Source: Clostridia bacterium (GTDB lineage: Bacteria > Bacillota > Clostridia > Christensenellales > Aristaeellaceae). Taken from it: 64,000 nt of DNA. The notes under the pieces are model-generated. The model was given only the letters and a program-made list of their open reading frames with translations, made no database searches and was not told where the DNA came from. The translations under genes were made by a program, and so were the position numbers. Of this stretch, positions 7,863 to 16,461 are shown piece after piece. Position 1 is the first letter of the stretch. Each line of letters opens with the position of its first letter. The DNA lies in the NCBI GenBank assembly GCA_017395685.1, contig JAFQOD010000065.1, forward strand, positions 1-64,000. Reading direction: 5' to 3'.

Positions 7863-7948
7863 TCAGAGGAAATTTTTTATTCTGTTTGCAACAAAATCCG
7901 CCTTTCGTGCATCCAATGGATGGAACGTTCCCAAAGAGGTGATGAAGA

Positions 7949-8431
7949 TTGACCAAGGATTGGTTTGTGCAGCAAATCGATGGATTGCAGGGGCGGCTAT
8001 ACCGCATTGCCCTGTCCATCCTGCGCAATCATGCCGATGTGCAGGATGCCCTGCAGGAAACGGTGCTGAAGGCATGGGAAAAACGGAATACCCTTCGCAA
8101 CGAAGCCTATTTCGGCACATGGGTGACCCGGATTGCAATCAATACCTGCCGGCAGATGATCAGGCAGAATAAAAAGATGATCCCCATGGAAGAATTGCCG
8201 GAAACGCCCGCTTCCGGAGAGGATATCACATTGAAAATGCTGATGGAATGCCTGCCGGAAAAGCTGCGGATTCCCTTCATCATGCAGTATTCAGAAGGCA
8301 TGGATACCAAGGAAGTGGCCGAATGCATGCATCTGACCCAATCCGCTGTGCGCAGTCGGATTCACCGCGCCAAACTGATTTTGAGAAAGGAGCTGGCCGA
8401 TCATGAAAAAGAATCCATGGCAGCCCGGTGA
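7949..8431 (+). CDS. ECF-type RNA polymerase sigma factor
   Basis: The 160-residue protein has sigma-70 region 2 (LYRIALSILRNHADVQDALQ with WEKRNTLRNEAYFGTWVTRIA) and region 4 (LPEKLRIPFIMQYSEGMDTK then MHLTQSAVRSRIHRAK), without regions 1.1 or 3. It recruits RNA polymerase to a dedicated promoter set, usually for envelope stress. Translation appears to start at TTG (7949) after GAGGTGATG. Its 3' end overlaps the next gene by 29 bases, so the two products are translationally linked, the usual arrangement for a sigma factor and its membrane-anchored regulator. Confidence 0.85.
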   Translation: MTKDWFVQQIDGLQGRLYRIALSILRNHADVQDALQETVLKAWEKRNTLRNEAYFGTWVTRIAINTCRQMIRQNKKMIPMEELPETPASGEDITLKMLMECLPEKLRIPFIMQYSEGMDTKEVAECMHLTQSAVRSRIHRAKLILRKELADHEKESMAAR

Positions 8432-10262
8432 TCTGAAAGGGCTTTTCCCGGAAATTCCGGAATCCATTTCCCGGGCAGTAATGGAAACCGCCGGCTCCGT
8501 AAAGGAGGAAAGCGATATGAAAGTACGCAGTACGATCCGGTTTGCATTGGCGGTGGCGCTTATCCTGATTCTGCTGACAGGGGTTGCGCTGGCAGTAACT
8601 TATCCTAAGATTTCCGCGGTTTTCGGCAGTCATTACGGAGAGGATTTCCAGCAATGGCTGGAGGGGGGCAATGTGGCTGCCCCGGAAAGTTCCATTACGG
8701 TAGAGGGCGTTACCTTCACCTTGAATGAGGTGGCCGTCCGCAACCGGGGCCTGTACGGATACGGCACCATGACCCCCGGAGAGGATATCGTGCTGTTGGC
8801 TGCCGATTACACCGTTTCCGAGCCTTATGGCTATGCCACATTCCATGGGGACAAGGCGCCGGATGGCACCCCCAGCCTGCTGGAGACAGCAGCGGCGGAG
8901 GGAAAAGCCATCAGGCAGGTGGAATTCCATCTGGAGAAAATCGGCGTTGATGGCGGCGCCCTGGTGCAGCCCGATGTCTGGGGCTCTGATGCGCTGCCCA
9001 TGCGGGATGGCAGCATTCAATTCCTGTTTGAAGTAGAGGATGGGGTGGCCGTTCTTTCCGATGCAAAAACCTACACCATTCAGCTTCTTGCCATCGTTCG
9101 GAATGTATCCGAAAATGGGGAAGTGGATTATGAAAATGCCGTCCGCAGGGAATGGACGGTGGAAATTGCGCCAAAGCCCTTCAATCAGGCGGAGAATACA
9201 GCGCCGGCAGCACCTGCGGAGACGGCCGCTGCTTTGCCCCTGCTTCCGGCAGAAACGGAGCAAATTTCTGTTCCGGATGACTATGCCCGGACCGGCACCC
9301 TGCCCATTTATCAGGCCGTTCCCCGGAATTTCCAGGGAAAGCTGGATTATGCCTGGTTCAATGACAGCGGCATCGTGAAAGAGGAGAAGCATCCCAGGCA
9401 TATCGGCGGTACTGTGGATTATGCTGACGGCGGCCATCTGGATTGGCATGAACAGGCAATCTATTACACCGTTTATGACGGCACCTATGAGGCGGTATCC
9501 GAAGTATTTGAAGGAAGAAATGTGAGAACCGTAACCGAAACCCTGCCCAAGGGCTCCATGGCCGTTCAGGCAAGCAGAATTGCCAGCTGGATGACCTTCG
9601 GTTTCCCCGGTACGGATCAGATTTATTCCCTGGAAAGAACGGAACTGACCCATATCACCCTGGAAGAGGCAAAAGCCGTGGCAGAGGAATTGCTTGAAAA
9701 GCTGGGCCTGGAGGGATATATTTGCACCGCTGCCCTGGATATGGGCATGGATCGCATCCAGACCATGGGCAATGAACTGAATCATCAGATGGATATTGGC
9801 AATCTGTCCGGCAATGCCTTCCGGTATGATTACAGCCATGTTTCCGCTGGGGATGAAGGATATTATCTGCAGTATCATCCCTTTGGAAAGGAAGGCGATC
9901 TGGCCGGCCAGTTCCATGCCACCTTCTATATCACTGCTGACGGCATTCAGGTAATCAATCTGTGCGATCAGTATGCCCGGGGCGGCATCATCCGCACCCC
10001 GGAAACGCTGCTGGAGGCTGAAGCAGTATGCGAAATGCTGCCGATGGAGATGGCAAAATCACGTTCCCCGGAAACGCTTGTGGAAATCAGCGGCGCTTTT
10101 CTTACCTGGATGCCCATGCGGGCTGATCAGGGAAGCGGCATGATCCTCAGCCCGGTATGGATGCTCACGTATGTTTCCGAGGATGGAGAAAGGGAAGGAT
10201 ACACCGGCTGGGCGGCTTTTGACGCAGTAAACGGCAGATTGGTGGATGCGATCTTCAATTAA
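8403..10262 (+). CDS. membrane-anchored sigma regulator-like protein with large extracellular region
   Basis: The 619-residue protein has a short cytoplasmic N terminus (1-45), one transmembrane helix (about 46-64, FALAVALILILLTGVALAV) and a roughly 550-residue extracellular part that begins with a DUF4179-like beta region. Position and topology suggest it restrains the preceding ECF sigma factor and senses an external signal. No zinc-binding anti-sigma motif (HxxxCxxC) is visible in the N terminus, so the mechanism is unproven. The ATG at 8403 has AAAGGAG ten bases upstream; an in-frame ATG at 8517 has an even better AAAGGAGG and would remove the cytoplasmic domain. Confidence 0.65.
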   Translation: MKKNPWQPGDLKGLFPEIPESISRAVMETAGSVKEESDMKVRSTIRFALAVALILILLTGVALAVTYPKISAVFGSHYGEDFQQWLEGGNVAAPESSITVEGVTFTLNEVAVRNRGLYGYGTMTPGEDIVLLAADYTVSEPYGYATFHGDKAPDGTPSLLETAAAEGKAIRQVEFHLEKIGVDGGALVQPDVWGSDALPMRDGSIQFLFEVEDGVAVLSDAKTYTIQLLAIVRNVSENGEVDYENAVRREWTVEIAPKPFNQAENTAPAAPAETAAALPLLPAETEQISVPDDYARTGTLPIYQAVPRNFQGKLDYAWFNDSGIVKEEKHPRHIGGTVDYADGGHLDWHEQAIYYTVYDGTYEAVSEVFEGRNVRTVTETLPKGSMAVQASRIASWMTFGFPGTDQIYSLERTELTHITLEEAKAVAEELLEKLGLEGYICTAALDMGMDRIQTMGNELNHQMDIGNLSGNAFRYDYSHVSAGDEGYYLQYHPFGKEGDLAGQFHATFYITADGIQVINLCDQYARGGIIRTPETLLEAEAVCEMLPMEMAKSRSPETLVEISGAFLTWMPMRADQGSGMILSPVWMLTYVSEDGEREGYTGWAAFDAVNGRLVDAIFN

Positions 10263-10273
10263 ATGCTTACAGG

Positions 10274-10313
10274 AAAGGCTTTCCGGGATTATCATGCCCC
10301 GGGAAGCCTTTTT
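10274..10313 (+). terminator. terminator of the first sigma operon
   Basis: AAAGGCTTTCCGGG pairs with CCCGGGAAGCCTTT with one mismatch, followed by TTTTT. Confidence 0.85.
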
Positions 10314-10341
10314 GCCGCGTTTTCCTGAATTTCCCCGGCCC

Positions 10342-10370
10342 TTGCAGATTGGTTTCATTCATGGTATAAT
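10342..10370 (+). promoter_or_regulatory. promoter for the GH39 gene
   Basis: TTGCAG, 17-bp spacer, TATAAT, extended by TGG. It is about 30 bases upstream of the start codon. Confidence 0.75.
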
Positions 10371-10404
10371 TGGGTAAACTTATGGATGGAAGGATGCATG
10401 AAAA

Positions 10405-11898
10405 TTGGCAATGAAGGATTATTGCATTCAGGCGGGAGATACCGCTTTATTTCATAACAATGCCTGCTTCTGTATCGGCACCGGCCGGATGGGCCTGGCC
10501 CTGCAGCAGGAATATATGGATCAGCTGAAAAAAGTGCAGCAGGAAATTGGTTTTTCCCACATCCGGGGCCACGGCCTTTTCTGCGATGATATGGCCATCT
10601 ATCATCCCTATACCGATGAAAACGGGATCACCCATGAGCATTATAATTTCACCTATCTGGATCGGGTGATGGATGCTTATCTGGGGGTGGGGCTGAAGCC
10701 CTTCCTGGAACTGGGCTTCATGCCGGAAAAAATGGCCAGCGGGGATCAGACCATCTTCTATTGGAAGGGCAATACCACCCCTCCTGCCGATCATGAAAAA
10801 TGGGCGGCCATGGTGAAGGCGCTGATCGAGCATCTGATTGCCCGGTATGGCAAGGAGGAAGTGGCGACCTGGCCGGTGGAAGTGTGGAATGAGCCCAATC
10901 TGCCCGGCTTCTGGAAGGATGCCGATCAGCAAGCCTATCTGAAGCTGTATGATGTCAGCGTAAAAGCGGTAAAGGAAGCGCTGCCTGCCATGCGGGTGGG
11001 CGGCCCTGCCGTATGCGGCGGCAGCGGATGCATGCAGTGGATATCCGCATTCCTGGATCATTGCCGGGATGAAAAGGTGCCGGTGGATTTCCTTACCCGC
11101 CATATCTATATGGGCCAGACCCCCAGCCGGAAGGGACGCTATCTTTACCACGATATGTGCATGCCCTCTTTCAGCATCGGGGAGGCAGAGGCCACCCGCC
11201 GGCTCATTGATAGTTATCCCGAATTCAAGGGCATGGAAATGCATATTACTGAATTCAATACCTCTTATAATCCTTTCTGCCCCACCCATGATACGGTGTA
11301 TAATGCGGCGCTGATTGCCGGGCTGCTGGCAGGGCTGGGGGATACCTGTGCATCCTATTCCTATTGGACGTTCGGCGATGTTTTCGAAGAAATTGGTGTG
11401 CCCGACCGGCCCTTCCACGGCGGTTTCGGATTGCTGGCCAATGATTCCATTCCCAAGCCCACCTACTGGACCTTTGAATTTTTCAGCCGCCTGAAAGGAA
11501 ACGCCCTGCTGAAAACGGACGACTGTGTGCTGGTGCGGGATGATAAGGGCGGATACAAGGCCGTGCTGTGGAATCTGGAGGAGGAAGAAAAGGTCATCCG
11601 TCTTTCCCTGCCGGAAACGGAAGGAAAATGGGCTATCGTCAGCCGCATTGTGGATGAGGAGAGCGGCAATCCCCTGAAACTCTGGCATGATCTGGGCGAG
11701 CCGGCAAGCCTTACCCAGGATCAGAAGGCGCTGCTTCGGGAATGCGCCCATCCCCGGGTGGAAAGCAAGGTATGCCCTGCAGATAATGGCCTGACGGTGG
11801 AATTCACCCTGCGGCCCAATGCCGTACTGTATACGGAAATCACATGCCCCGTGCCTGGCTTCAGCTATGGATATGAATATCCCGGCTGCGGCAGGTGA
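10405..11898 (+). CDS. glycoside hydrolase family 39 (beta-xylosidase-like)
   Basis: The 497-residue protein is a GH39-type (clan A) TIM-barrel glycosidase. WNEPNLPGFW carries the acid/base Glu163 and MHITEFNTSY the nucleophile Glu283; the region YSYWTFGDVFEE and the GGFGLL block complete the family pattern, followed by a beta-sandwich tail from about residue 375. GH39 enzymes act on beta-xylosides or related glycosides with retention. No signal peptide, so it would hydrolyse imported oligosaccharides. The start is TTG at 10405 (11 bases after GGAAGG) or ATG at 10411. It is followed within 20 bases by a metal-regulator gene and probably shares its transcript. Confidence 0.85.
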   Translation: MAMKDYCIQAGDTALFHNNACFCIGTGRMGLALQQEYMDQLKKVQQEIGFSHIRGHGLFCDDMAIYHPYTDENGITHEHYNFTYLDRVMDAYLGVGLKPFLELGFMPEKMASGDQTIFYWKGNTTPPADHEKWAAMVKALIEHLIARYGKEEVATWPVEVWNEPNLPGFWKDADQQAYLKLYDVSVKAVKEALPAMRVGGPAVCGGSGCMQWISAFLDHCRDEKVPVDFLTRHIYMGQTPSRKGRYLYHDMCMPSFSIGEAEATRRLIDSYPEFKGMEMHITEFNTSYNPFCPTHDTVYNAALIAGLLAGLGDTCASYSYWTFGDVFEEIGVPDRPFHGGFGLLANDSIPKPTYWTFEFFSRLKGNALLKTDDCVLVRDDKGGYKAVLWNLEEEEKVIRLSLPETEGKWAIVSRIVDEESGNPLKLWHDLGEPASLTQDQKALLRECAHPRVESKVCPADNGLTVEFTLRPNAVLYTEITCPVPGFSYGYEYPGCGR

Positions 11899-11918
11899 GC
11901 CCCAAGGAAGGAGCAGCT

Positions 11919-12281
11919 ATGAACATTCATAAATCAGCAGAAGATTATCTGGAAATGATCCTGATGCTTCTGGAACAAAAGGGCTATGCCCGGTCCATCG
12001 ATATCGCAAACGGCCTTTCGGTCACCAAGCCGTCGGTCAGCTTTGCCATGAAAAAGCTGAGGGAAAACGGCTATATCCTGATGGATGAGGAAAGCCATAT
12101 TACCCTCACCCCCCAGGGGGAAGAAATTGCCCGGCGGATGTATTCCCGGCATCGGGCGCTGACCAGATTTCTTGTGCAATTGGGGGTGCCGGAGGAGATT
12201 GCCCGGGAGGATGCATGCAAAATTGAGCATGATATTTCCCCGGAAACCTTCCAGGCCATTCAGCGGCAGATCAATCCCTGA
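11919..12281 (+). CDS. DtxR/MntR-family metal-dependent regulator
   Basis: The 120-residue protein has the winged helix-turn-helix of the family (SIDIANGLSVTKPSVSFAMK) and the dimerisation/metal domain, but lacks a C-terminal SH3 domain, so it has MntR-like length. Metal ligands can be traced: Asp9 and Glu12 in SAEDYLEMI match MntR, the His in YSRHRAL matches MntR His77, but EDACKIEH has Cys where MntR has Glu99, as in DtxR/IdeR. The site is therefore a hybrid Mn/Fe type. The start at 11919 is chosen for AAGGAAGGAG seven bases upstream. No metal-transport target is adjacent. Confidence 0.8.
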   Translation: MNIHKSAEDYLEMILMLLEQKGYARSIDIANGLSVTKPSVSFAMKKLRENGYILMDEESHITLTPQGEEIARRMYSRHRALTRFLVQLGVPEEIAREDACKIEHDISPETFQAIQRQINP

Positions 12282-12303
12282 TCTGAAAAAACGATATGCA
12301 AAA

Positions 12304-12339
12304 AAAGCGGCTGAGAGCGAAAATGCTTTCAGCCGCTTT
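12304..12339. terminator. bidirectional terminator
   Basis: AAAGCGGCTGA pairs with TTCAGCCGCTTT; T-runs flank both sides. It separates the convergent regulator gene and the GH106-like gene. Confidence 0.85.
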
Positions 12340-12348
12340 TCTTTTGAA

Positions 12349-15300
12349 TTATTTCAGAATCCTGGGGGAGGAAAGGATACCGGTGCGCACCAGATGATAT
12401 TCATCGCACCACTGGCTGCCCTCTGTCCGCCAGGCACGGGGGCCAAACCAGGTGACCGTTTCATCGGCACAATGCACCGCCCCGAATGCATTGCAGCGGT
12501 TGCCAAAGGCGGTGATATCCAGGGTATGCTTTCCGGCGCCGCAGGAAACGGGCAGCAGATAGGGGGAATAGGCGATCACGCCGGCCCGCTTGCCATCCAC
12601 ATCCACAGAAAGCAGGGGATTACGGAACTGGGGGCACTGAACGGCGAAATTCCCATCAGTTTCCACCGTCAGATGATAGGTCACATTCCCGGCGTAGAAG
12701 GGCAGCCCCTGGGGCACCCAATCCCCAAAGCCCAGTTCCCGGACCGGAGACGTTACAATGGCCTCATCGCCCTGGATGTGCACGCCGAAATCCCCCAGAA
12801 GATAGCACCATTCCGCCCCGCACCGATTGCCAAGGGGGAGATGCAGCTGCAGCGTATTGACGCCCTCTTTCAGATCGGGCAGGGGGATCGTTTTGATGCT
12901 TTTATCAGTGAAATAACCGTCGGGCTCGGCGTGGATTTCAAGGCCGTTCCAGGTGATGGCGGTGGTTTCCGGCCGTTCCAGGGCCAGATGGATGCCGGAA
13001 CAGGGGATTTCGCTGCGGATTGAGAACCGCAGGGTGAGGAAATGATCGAATTTTTCATCCGGGGGCACTACCCAGGGCTGGGGCAGGCTGCCATCCCGGC
13101 GGGTAAGCCGGTGCTTTTCACGCAGGCCCTTTTCAATCCGGAGGATTTCATCCTTTGGCTGCCATTCGCCGCTATCAAATGCATATTCTGCCTGATCCAG
13201 CAGCAGCACATTGGGCTCGCTGAGGGTTACGGGGAAGGCACCGCGGAAACGGCATACCTCCTGCCAGCGCTTGGTTTCCGGGGCGGCAACGCAGGCCTTT
13301 CCGGGGGTTAGGCGGAGCAGCAGGCTGTCATAGCCGTGCCAGGGCAGCGGAATCAGGGTATCCCCGTCCTTTTGCGTGCAGGGGCAGGGGCGGATATCCC
13401 CGGTCATGGTATCGTAAACCGTGGGCTGCCACAGGCCCTTGAGAATGAGGGTGTGATGCCATTCATCGGGCTGATCGGGGCGTTCGGGCAGCAGCCCATT
13501 GCACAGGAACAGCCAGCGATCCTCCCCATCCTGCCGCAGCTGATGAAGCAGCCGGGGGGCACGCTCGCCCTGCTGGGTGCGCACGTCGATTTCCCTGAGG
13601 GGCTCCAAAACTGAGAGCAGATCATAACCGGCAAAGGGAATGCAAATGGCCTTTTCAGCCAGTTTTATAGGCCGATCGGAGGGCCTGGCATCTACAAAAC
13701 GGGGAATGCCCCCCATAAAGATCAGCCGTCCACCGGCCTTCTGAAAGGCTTCCAGGCGATCCAGGGTAGTGGATCGGATGGTTTCACAGGCAGGCACCAC
13801 AACGGCGTCGTAAGCCATCTGCCCTACTTGCAGAGGGGCGCCCCCTGCCTTGCATTGATCGGGCAGCAGGGATTCGCAGATATAATCAAAATCCATCAGG
13901 CCATGGAGCAGCCAGCCTGTCACCTGCTGGAAGCGCTGATCCATTTCGGCGCAGCGGGCTTCCGTCTGGGATCGGGGCCCCATGCGCAGCCAATAGCTTT
14001 CGATGGGATGAATAAGGCCGATGCGCACCCGGGGTTTGCCCCGGGTCAGGGCGGTATTCAGCCGGGCAAAATGATTTTCCACATAGGGATATTCCCGATA
14101 CCAGGGGGATTGATAATGGATGGAGGCGGGGTAATCCCGCTTGGCTTCCCCTTCCATGGAAACCCAGGCCAGATGCTGCACCCGGACGGTGACGCCCAGC
14201 GCCGCCTGCCAATCGCCCTGGGATTTATGGCCCCTGAAATCATAATTCCAGTTGGTTACCCCGTATAATTCGCTGAGCACGCCGGGCCTGCCATCCTGAT
14301 GGGCGGCGGACTGGGCCTGTTTTGCGGTGGTGAATTCACGCCGGTCGCAGAGCATATCGATGCCGGGAAGCTGAAACCCCCGGTAGGATCGCATGGCTTC
14401 GCCCAGCATATGGGTCTGGCTTTTCAGGGTGGGTTCTTCCATCATGTGGCCGGTGAGCATGATATTATGCTGCTGGCACCAGGTGCCGATCTGATCGGCA
14501 AAGGCCTGGGTGAAGCGCTCGGTAAGATGATCATGATAGTGATACCGGGCAGCTGAAGGAAGATCATCGGGCAATTCCCACAGCACCTCCGGCAGCCTCG
14601 CCAGCAGGGATTCGCCGTAAGCGGTCCTGTAGGTATCCTCCAAATCTTCTGTCCAGGGCAGGATGGCGTCCACCTGCTCTTCGGGGAAGGTGAGGGTACG
14701 CTTGGAAGTGAACTGGGGCTCATCGGTAAAGATGGCAGGGATGACGCCGCCAAAATCCTGCTGGAACCACTGGGCGTATTTTTCATGGGTTACTTCCAGG
14801 AATTTTTTCACCGCCCGGGGGCTCAGCGTATCCAGATAGGCCTGATTGTTGTACCAGGGATCATCCCCGGCAATACACAAATAGGCATGGCGCAGCATTT
14901 CCCCTTCCTGCACCTGCTCCTCATCGGCAAGCATGCGGTAATGCTTCAGGCATTTCCTTTCATCCAATTGAATGGCATACCGGGAGATCAGCCTGCCCTC
15001 TTCCTGAGGATTGGGGGTGAAGCGCAGATACCGGGCCCGGTATTGAGGATCCTTCGTGATCAGCCCCCCAGCCGCCCCGGAGGGCCACCGATCCTCATCA
15101 TAGAGCCAGGCCAGCATATTTTCCTTCTTCGCCTTTTCTACGCAGGCCCGGATCAATTCCATGAATTCATCGGTAAGATAGGGGGTGGACATGCCGGAGC
15201 GGCAATGCATATGGAAGCCGCCCAGCCCCATTTTTTTCATTTGCTCAATCTGCCAGAGCAGCTCCTTTTCATCCAGCTGGCAATTCCAGGCCCAGAAGGG

Positions 15301-15378
15301 GGTGCCCCGGTATTCACTGGTGGGGGAGAGGAATAATTCATTGGAAAGATGTTTATCATCATTGCGGGGATACAGCAT
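12349..15378 (-). CDS. large glycoside hydrolase, GH106-like (alpha-L-rhamnosidase-related)
   Basis: The 1009-residue protein has an N-terminal TIM barrel with the motifs GTPFWAWNCQLDE, GGFHMHCRSGM, YDEDRWPSGAAGG and PAIFTDEPQF, a pattern of GH106-related proteins; the Glu/Asp of FTDEPQF and YDEDRW are candidate catalytic or binding residues. The middle region (about 440-640) resembles a beta-galactosidase-type trimerisation fold (VVVPACETIRSTTLDRLEAF), and the C terminus (about 750-1009) holds beta-sandwich, carbohydrate-binding-like modules. No signal peptide is present. Family-level assignment is moderate: GH106 members cleave alpha-L-rhamnosides, but related clades are uncharacterised. 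It has its own promoter and stands alone. Confidence 0.7.
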   Translation of the reverse strand: MLYPRNDDKHLSNELFLSPTSEYRGTPFWAWNCQLDEKELLWQIEQMKKMGLGGFHMHCRSGMSTPYLTDEFMELIRACVEKAKKENMLAWLYDEDRWPSGAAGGLITKDPQYRARYLRFTPNPQEEGRLISRYAIQLDERKCLKHYRMLADEEQVQEGEMLRHAYLCIAGDDPWYNNQAYLDTLSPRAVKKFLEVTHEKYAQWFQQDFGGVIPAIFTDEPQFTSKRTLTFPEEQVDAILPWTEDLEDTYRTAYGESLLARLPEVLWELPDDLPSAARYHYHDHLTERFTQAFADQIGTWCQQHNIMLTGHMMEEPTLKSQTHMLGEAMRSYRGFQLPGIDMLCDRREFTTAKQAQSAAHQDGRPGVLSELYGVTNWNYDFRGHKSQGDWQAALGVTVRVQHLAWVSMEGEAKRDYPASIHYQSPWYREYPYVENHFARLNTALTRGKPRVRIGLIHPIESYWLRMGPRSQTEARCAEMDQRFQQVTGWLLHGLMDFDYICESLLPDQCKAGGAPLQVGQMAYDAVVVPACETIRSTTLDRLEAFQKAGGRLIFMGGIPRFVDARPSDRPIKLAEKAICIPFAGYDLLSVLEPLREIDVRTQQGERAPRLLHQLRQDGEDRWLFLCNGLLPERPDQPDEWHHTLILKGLWQPTVYDTMTGDIRPCPCTQKDGDTLIPLPWHGYDSLLLRLTPGKACVAAPETKRWQEVCRFRGAFPVTLSEPNVLLLDQAEYAFDSGEWQPKDEILRIEKGLREKHRLTRRDGSLPQPWVVPPDEKFDHFLTLRFSIRSEIPCSGIHLALERPETTAITWNGLEIHAEPDGYFTDKSIKTIPLPDLKEGVNTLQLHLPLGNRCGAEWCYLLGDFGVHIQGDEAIVTSPVRELGFGDWVPQGLPFYAGNVTYHLTVETDGNFAVQCPQFRNPLLSVDVDGKRAGVIAYSPYLLPVSCGAGKHTLDITAFGNRCNAFGAVHCADETVTWFGPRAWRTEGSQWCDEYHLVRTGILSSPRILK

Positions 15379-15428
15379 AGCGTCCTCCTCGTGGTATTTT
15401 TAGTTGTATGCGGGTTTTACTTACTGAT

Positions 15429-15458
15429 ATTATAATCAGCATAAGAAAAGCATGTCAA
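15429..15458 (-). promoter_or_regulatory. promoter for the GH106-like gene
   Basis: Minus strand TTGACA, 18-bp spacer, TATAAT, about 50 bases upstream of the ATG at 15378. Confidence 0.75.
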
Positions 15459-15512
15459 GAAACTGCAGGCAAATTTTTATCGAAAAAAATGAGAAAAATT
15501 CAAAAAAAGCTA

Positions 15513-15541
15513 TTGACAATCCGCTACATTATGTGTATAAT
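15513..15541 (+). promoter_or_regulatory. promoter for tRNA-Pro
   Basis: Consensus TTGACA, 17-bp spacer, TATAAT, ending 32 bases before the mature tRNA 5' end. Confidence 0.9.
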
Positions 15542-15573
15542 ATCACTCGTGCCCGTGAGAAACGGGATGGTAT

Positions 15574-15650
15574 CTGGGTGTAGCGCAGCTTGGTAGCGTG
15601 CTTGAATGGGGTTCAAGAGGCCGGAGGTTCGAATCCTCTCACCCAGACCA
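15574..15650 (+). tRNA. tRNA-Pro (anticodon GGG), CCA encoded
   Basis: A full cloverleaf is visible: 7-bp acceptor stem CTGGGTG/CACCCAG, D arm with CAGCTTGGTAGC, anticodon stem CTTGA/TCAAG closing the loop ATGGGGT, T arm GGAGG-TTCGAAT-CCTCT (one G-U pair), discriminator A and encoded CCA. The anticodon GGG is at 15608-15610 and reads proline CCC/CCU codons. It is a single-gene transcript with its own promoter and terminator. Confidence 0.95.
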
Positions 15651-15656
15651 TGGCAA

Positions 15657-15690
15657 AAGTCCTGAAACAAAAATGTTTCAGGGCTTTTTC
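15657..15690 (+). terminator. terminator of tRNA-Pro
   Basis: AAGTCCTGAAAC pairs with GTTTCAGGGCTT and is followed by TTTTTCTT. The bases from 15691 to 15797 hold nothing recognised. Confidence 0.85.
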
Positions 15691-15797
15691 TTATTCTTCA
15701 TGATGATGCGAAACTTAGTCAGAATAACCCCGTAGGGGGATGTGGAAAATGCGGATGAAAACTACAGCGGATCGTGAAGAAAGCATAACTGATCTCC

Positions 15798-16355
15798 TCA
15801 TCTACACACGCGCTGCGCCAGCCCAAGTATCATTTCTGTCTGCTCATGTGCTGACAGGCTGTCTTCCTGATTTATCCAATCCTGTATAAGCTTATAGCTG
15901 CCGTGAATCACAAAAGCGATAGTCGCTGTACGCATGCGTTCATCCGGGCAGTTGACCAATGCCGCTTCCAGCAGATTGCCGATCTTGGGAAGAGAAAAAA
16001 TACGTTCCGCAAAGCCAGGATCGATATTGTTATTCATCAGCAGGATTGAAAGCTCCCGGTTTTCAGCAATATATTCCAGCACCATGGCTACCCGCTGATG
16101 AACGTTTTCTCTGTCAGAGAAATCTGCAGTTTCCAGCCGTTCAGCAATGGAATCCAGAAAACGCTGGCTGATATCGCTGAGCAGATCGTACTGGCTGCCA
16201 TAATGATTGTAGAATGTTGTGCGGTTAATGCCTGCCTCCTGACAAAGTTCACGAATGGAGATGGCATGAAGCGGCACCGTTTTGAGTAGTTTCAGGAAGG
16301 CATGCTGTAAGAGATTTTTGGTCAGCATAATGCGCTGGTTTTCTTTTTGTTTCAT
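15798..16355 (-). CDS. TetR-family transcriptional repressor
   Basis: The 185-residue protein has an N-terminal TetR helix-turn-helix (ISIRELCQEAGINRTTFYNH, about residues 31-50) and a helical C-terminal ligand domain of the TetR_C_7-like type ending HGSYKLIQDWINQED. It should repress the divergent transporter-fusion gene, since a strong palindrome lies between the two genes. GGGGTGAT supports the start at 16355 over the ATG at 16409, which would extend through the operator side. The ligand is unknown; a sulfonate, organic anion or prenyl alcohol related to the fusion protein is possible but unproven. Confidence 0.85.
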   Translation of the reverse strand: MKQKENQRIMLTKNLLQHAFLKLLKTVPLHAISIRELCQEAGINRTTFYNHYGSQYDLLSDISQRFLDSIAERLETADFSDRENVHQRVAMVLEYIAENRELSILLMNNNIDPGFAERIFSLPKIGNLLEAALVNCPDERMRTATIAFVIHGSYKLIQDWINQEDSLSAHEQTEMILGLAQRVCR

Positions 16356-16397
16356 CTGATCACCCCAATTCGACATTTGGCATTCATCTGTCGGTTG

Positions 16398-16421
16398 TAT
16401 ATTCAACACCTGTTGTATATA
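16398..16421. promoter_or_regulatory. TetR operator palindrome between divergent genes
   Basis: A 24-bp near-perfect palindrome: left arm TATATTCAACA, centre CC, right arm TGTTGTATATA, with a single mismatched pair. It lies between the TetR start (16355) and the fusion gene start (16462), with A/T-rich -10-like sequences beside it. Size and symmetry fit a TetR-family site controlling both directions. Confidence 0.75.
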
Positions 16422-16461
16422 ATTGTAATATATATACGTTGAATGTCAAGGTGGTGAATAG

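Noticed and set aside
8280-9917. A 545-codon minus-strand frame opposite the first sigma partner gene
   Set aside because: No start signal or motif; the plus-strand frame has a signal-anchor helix and coupling to the sigma gene.
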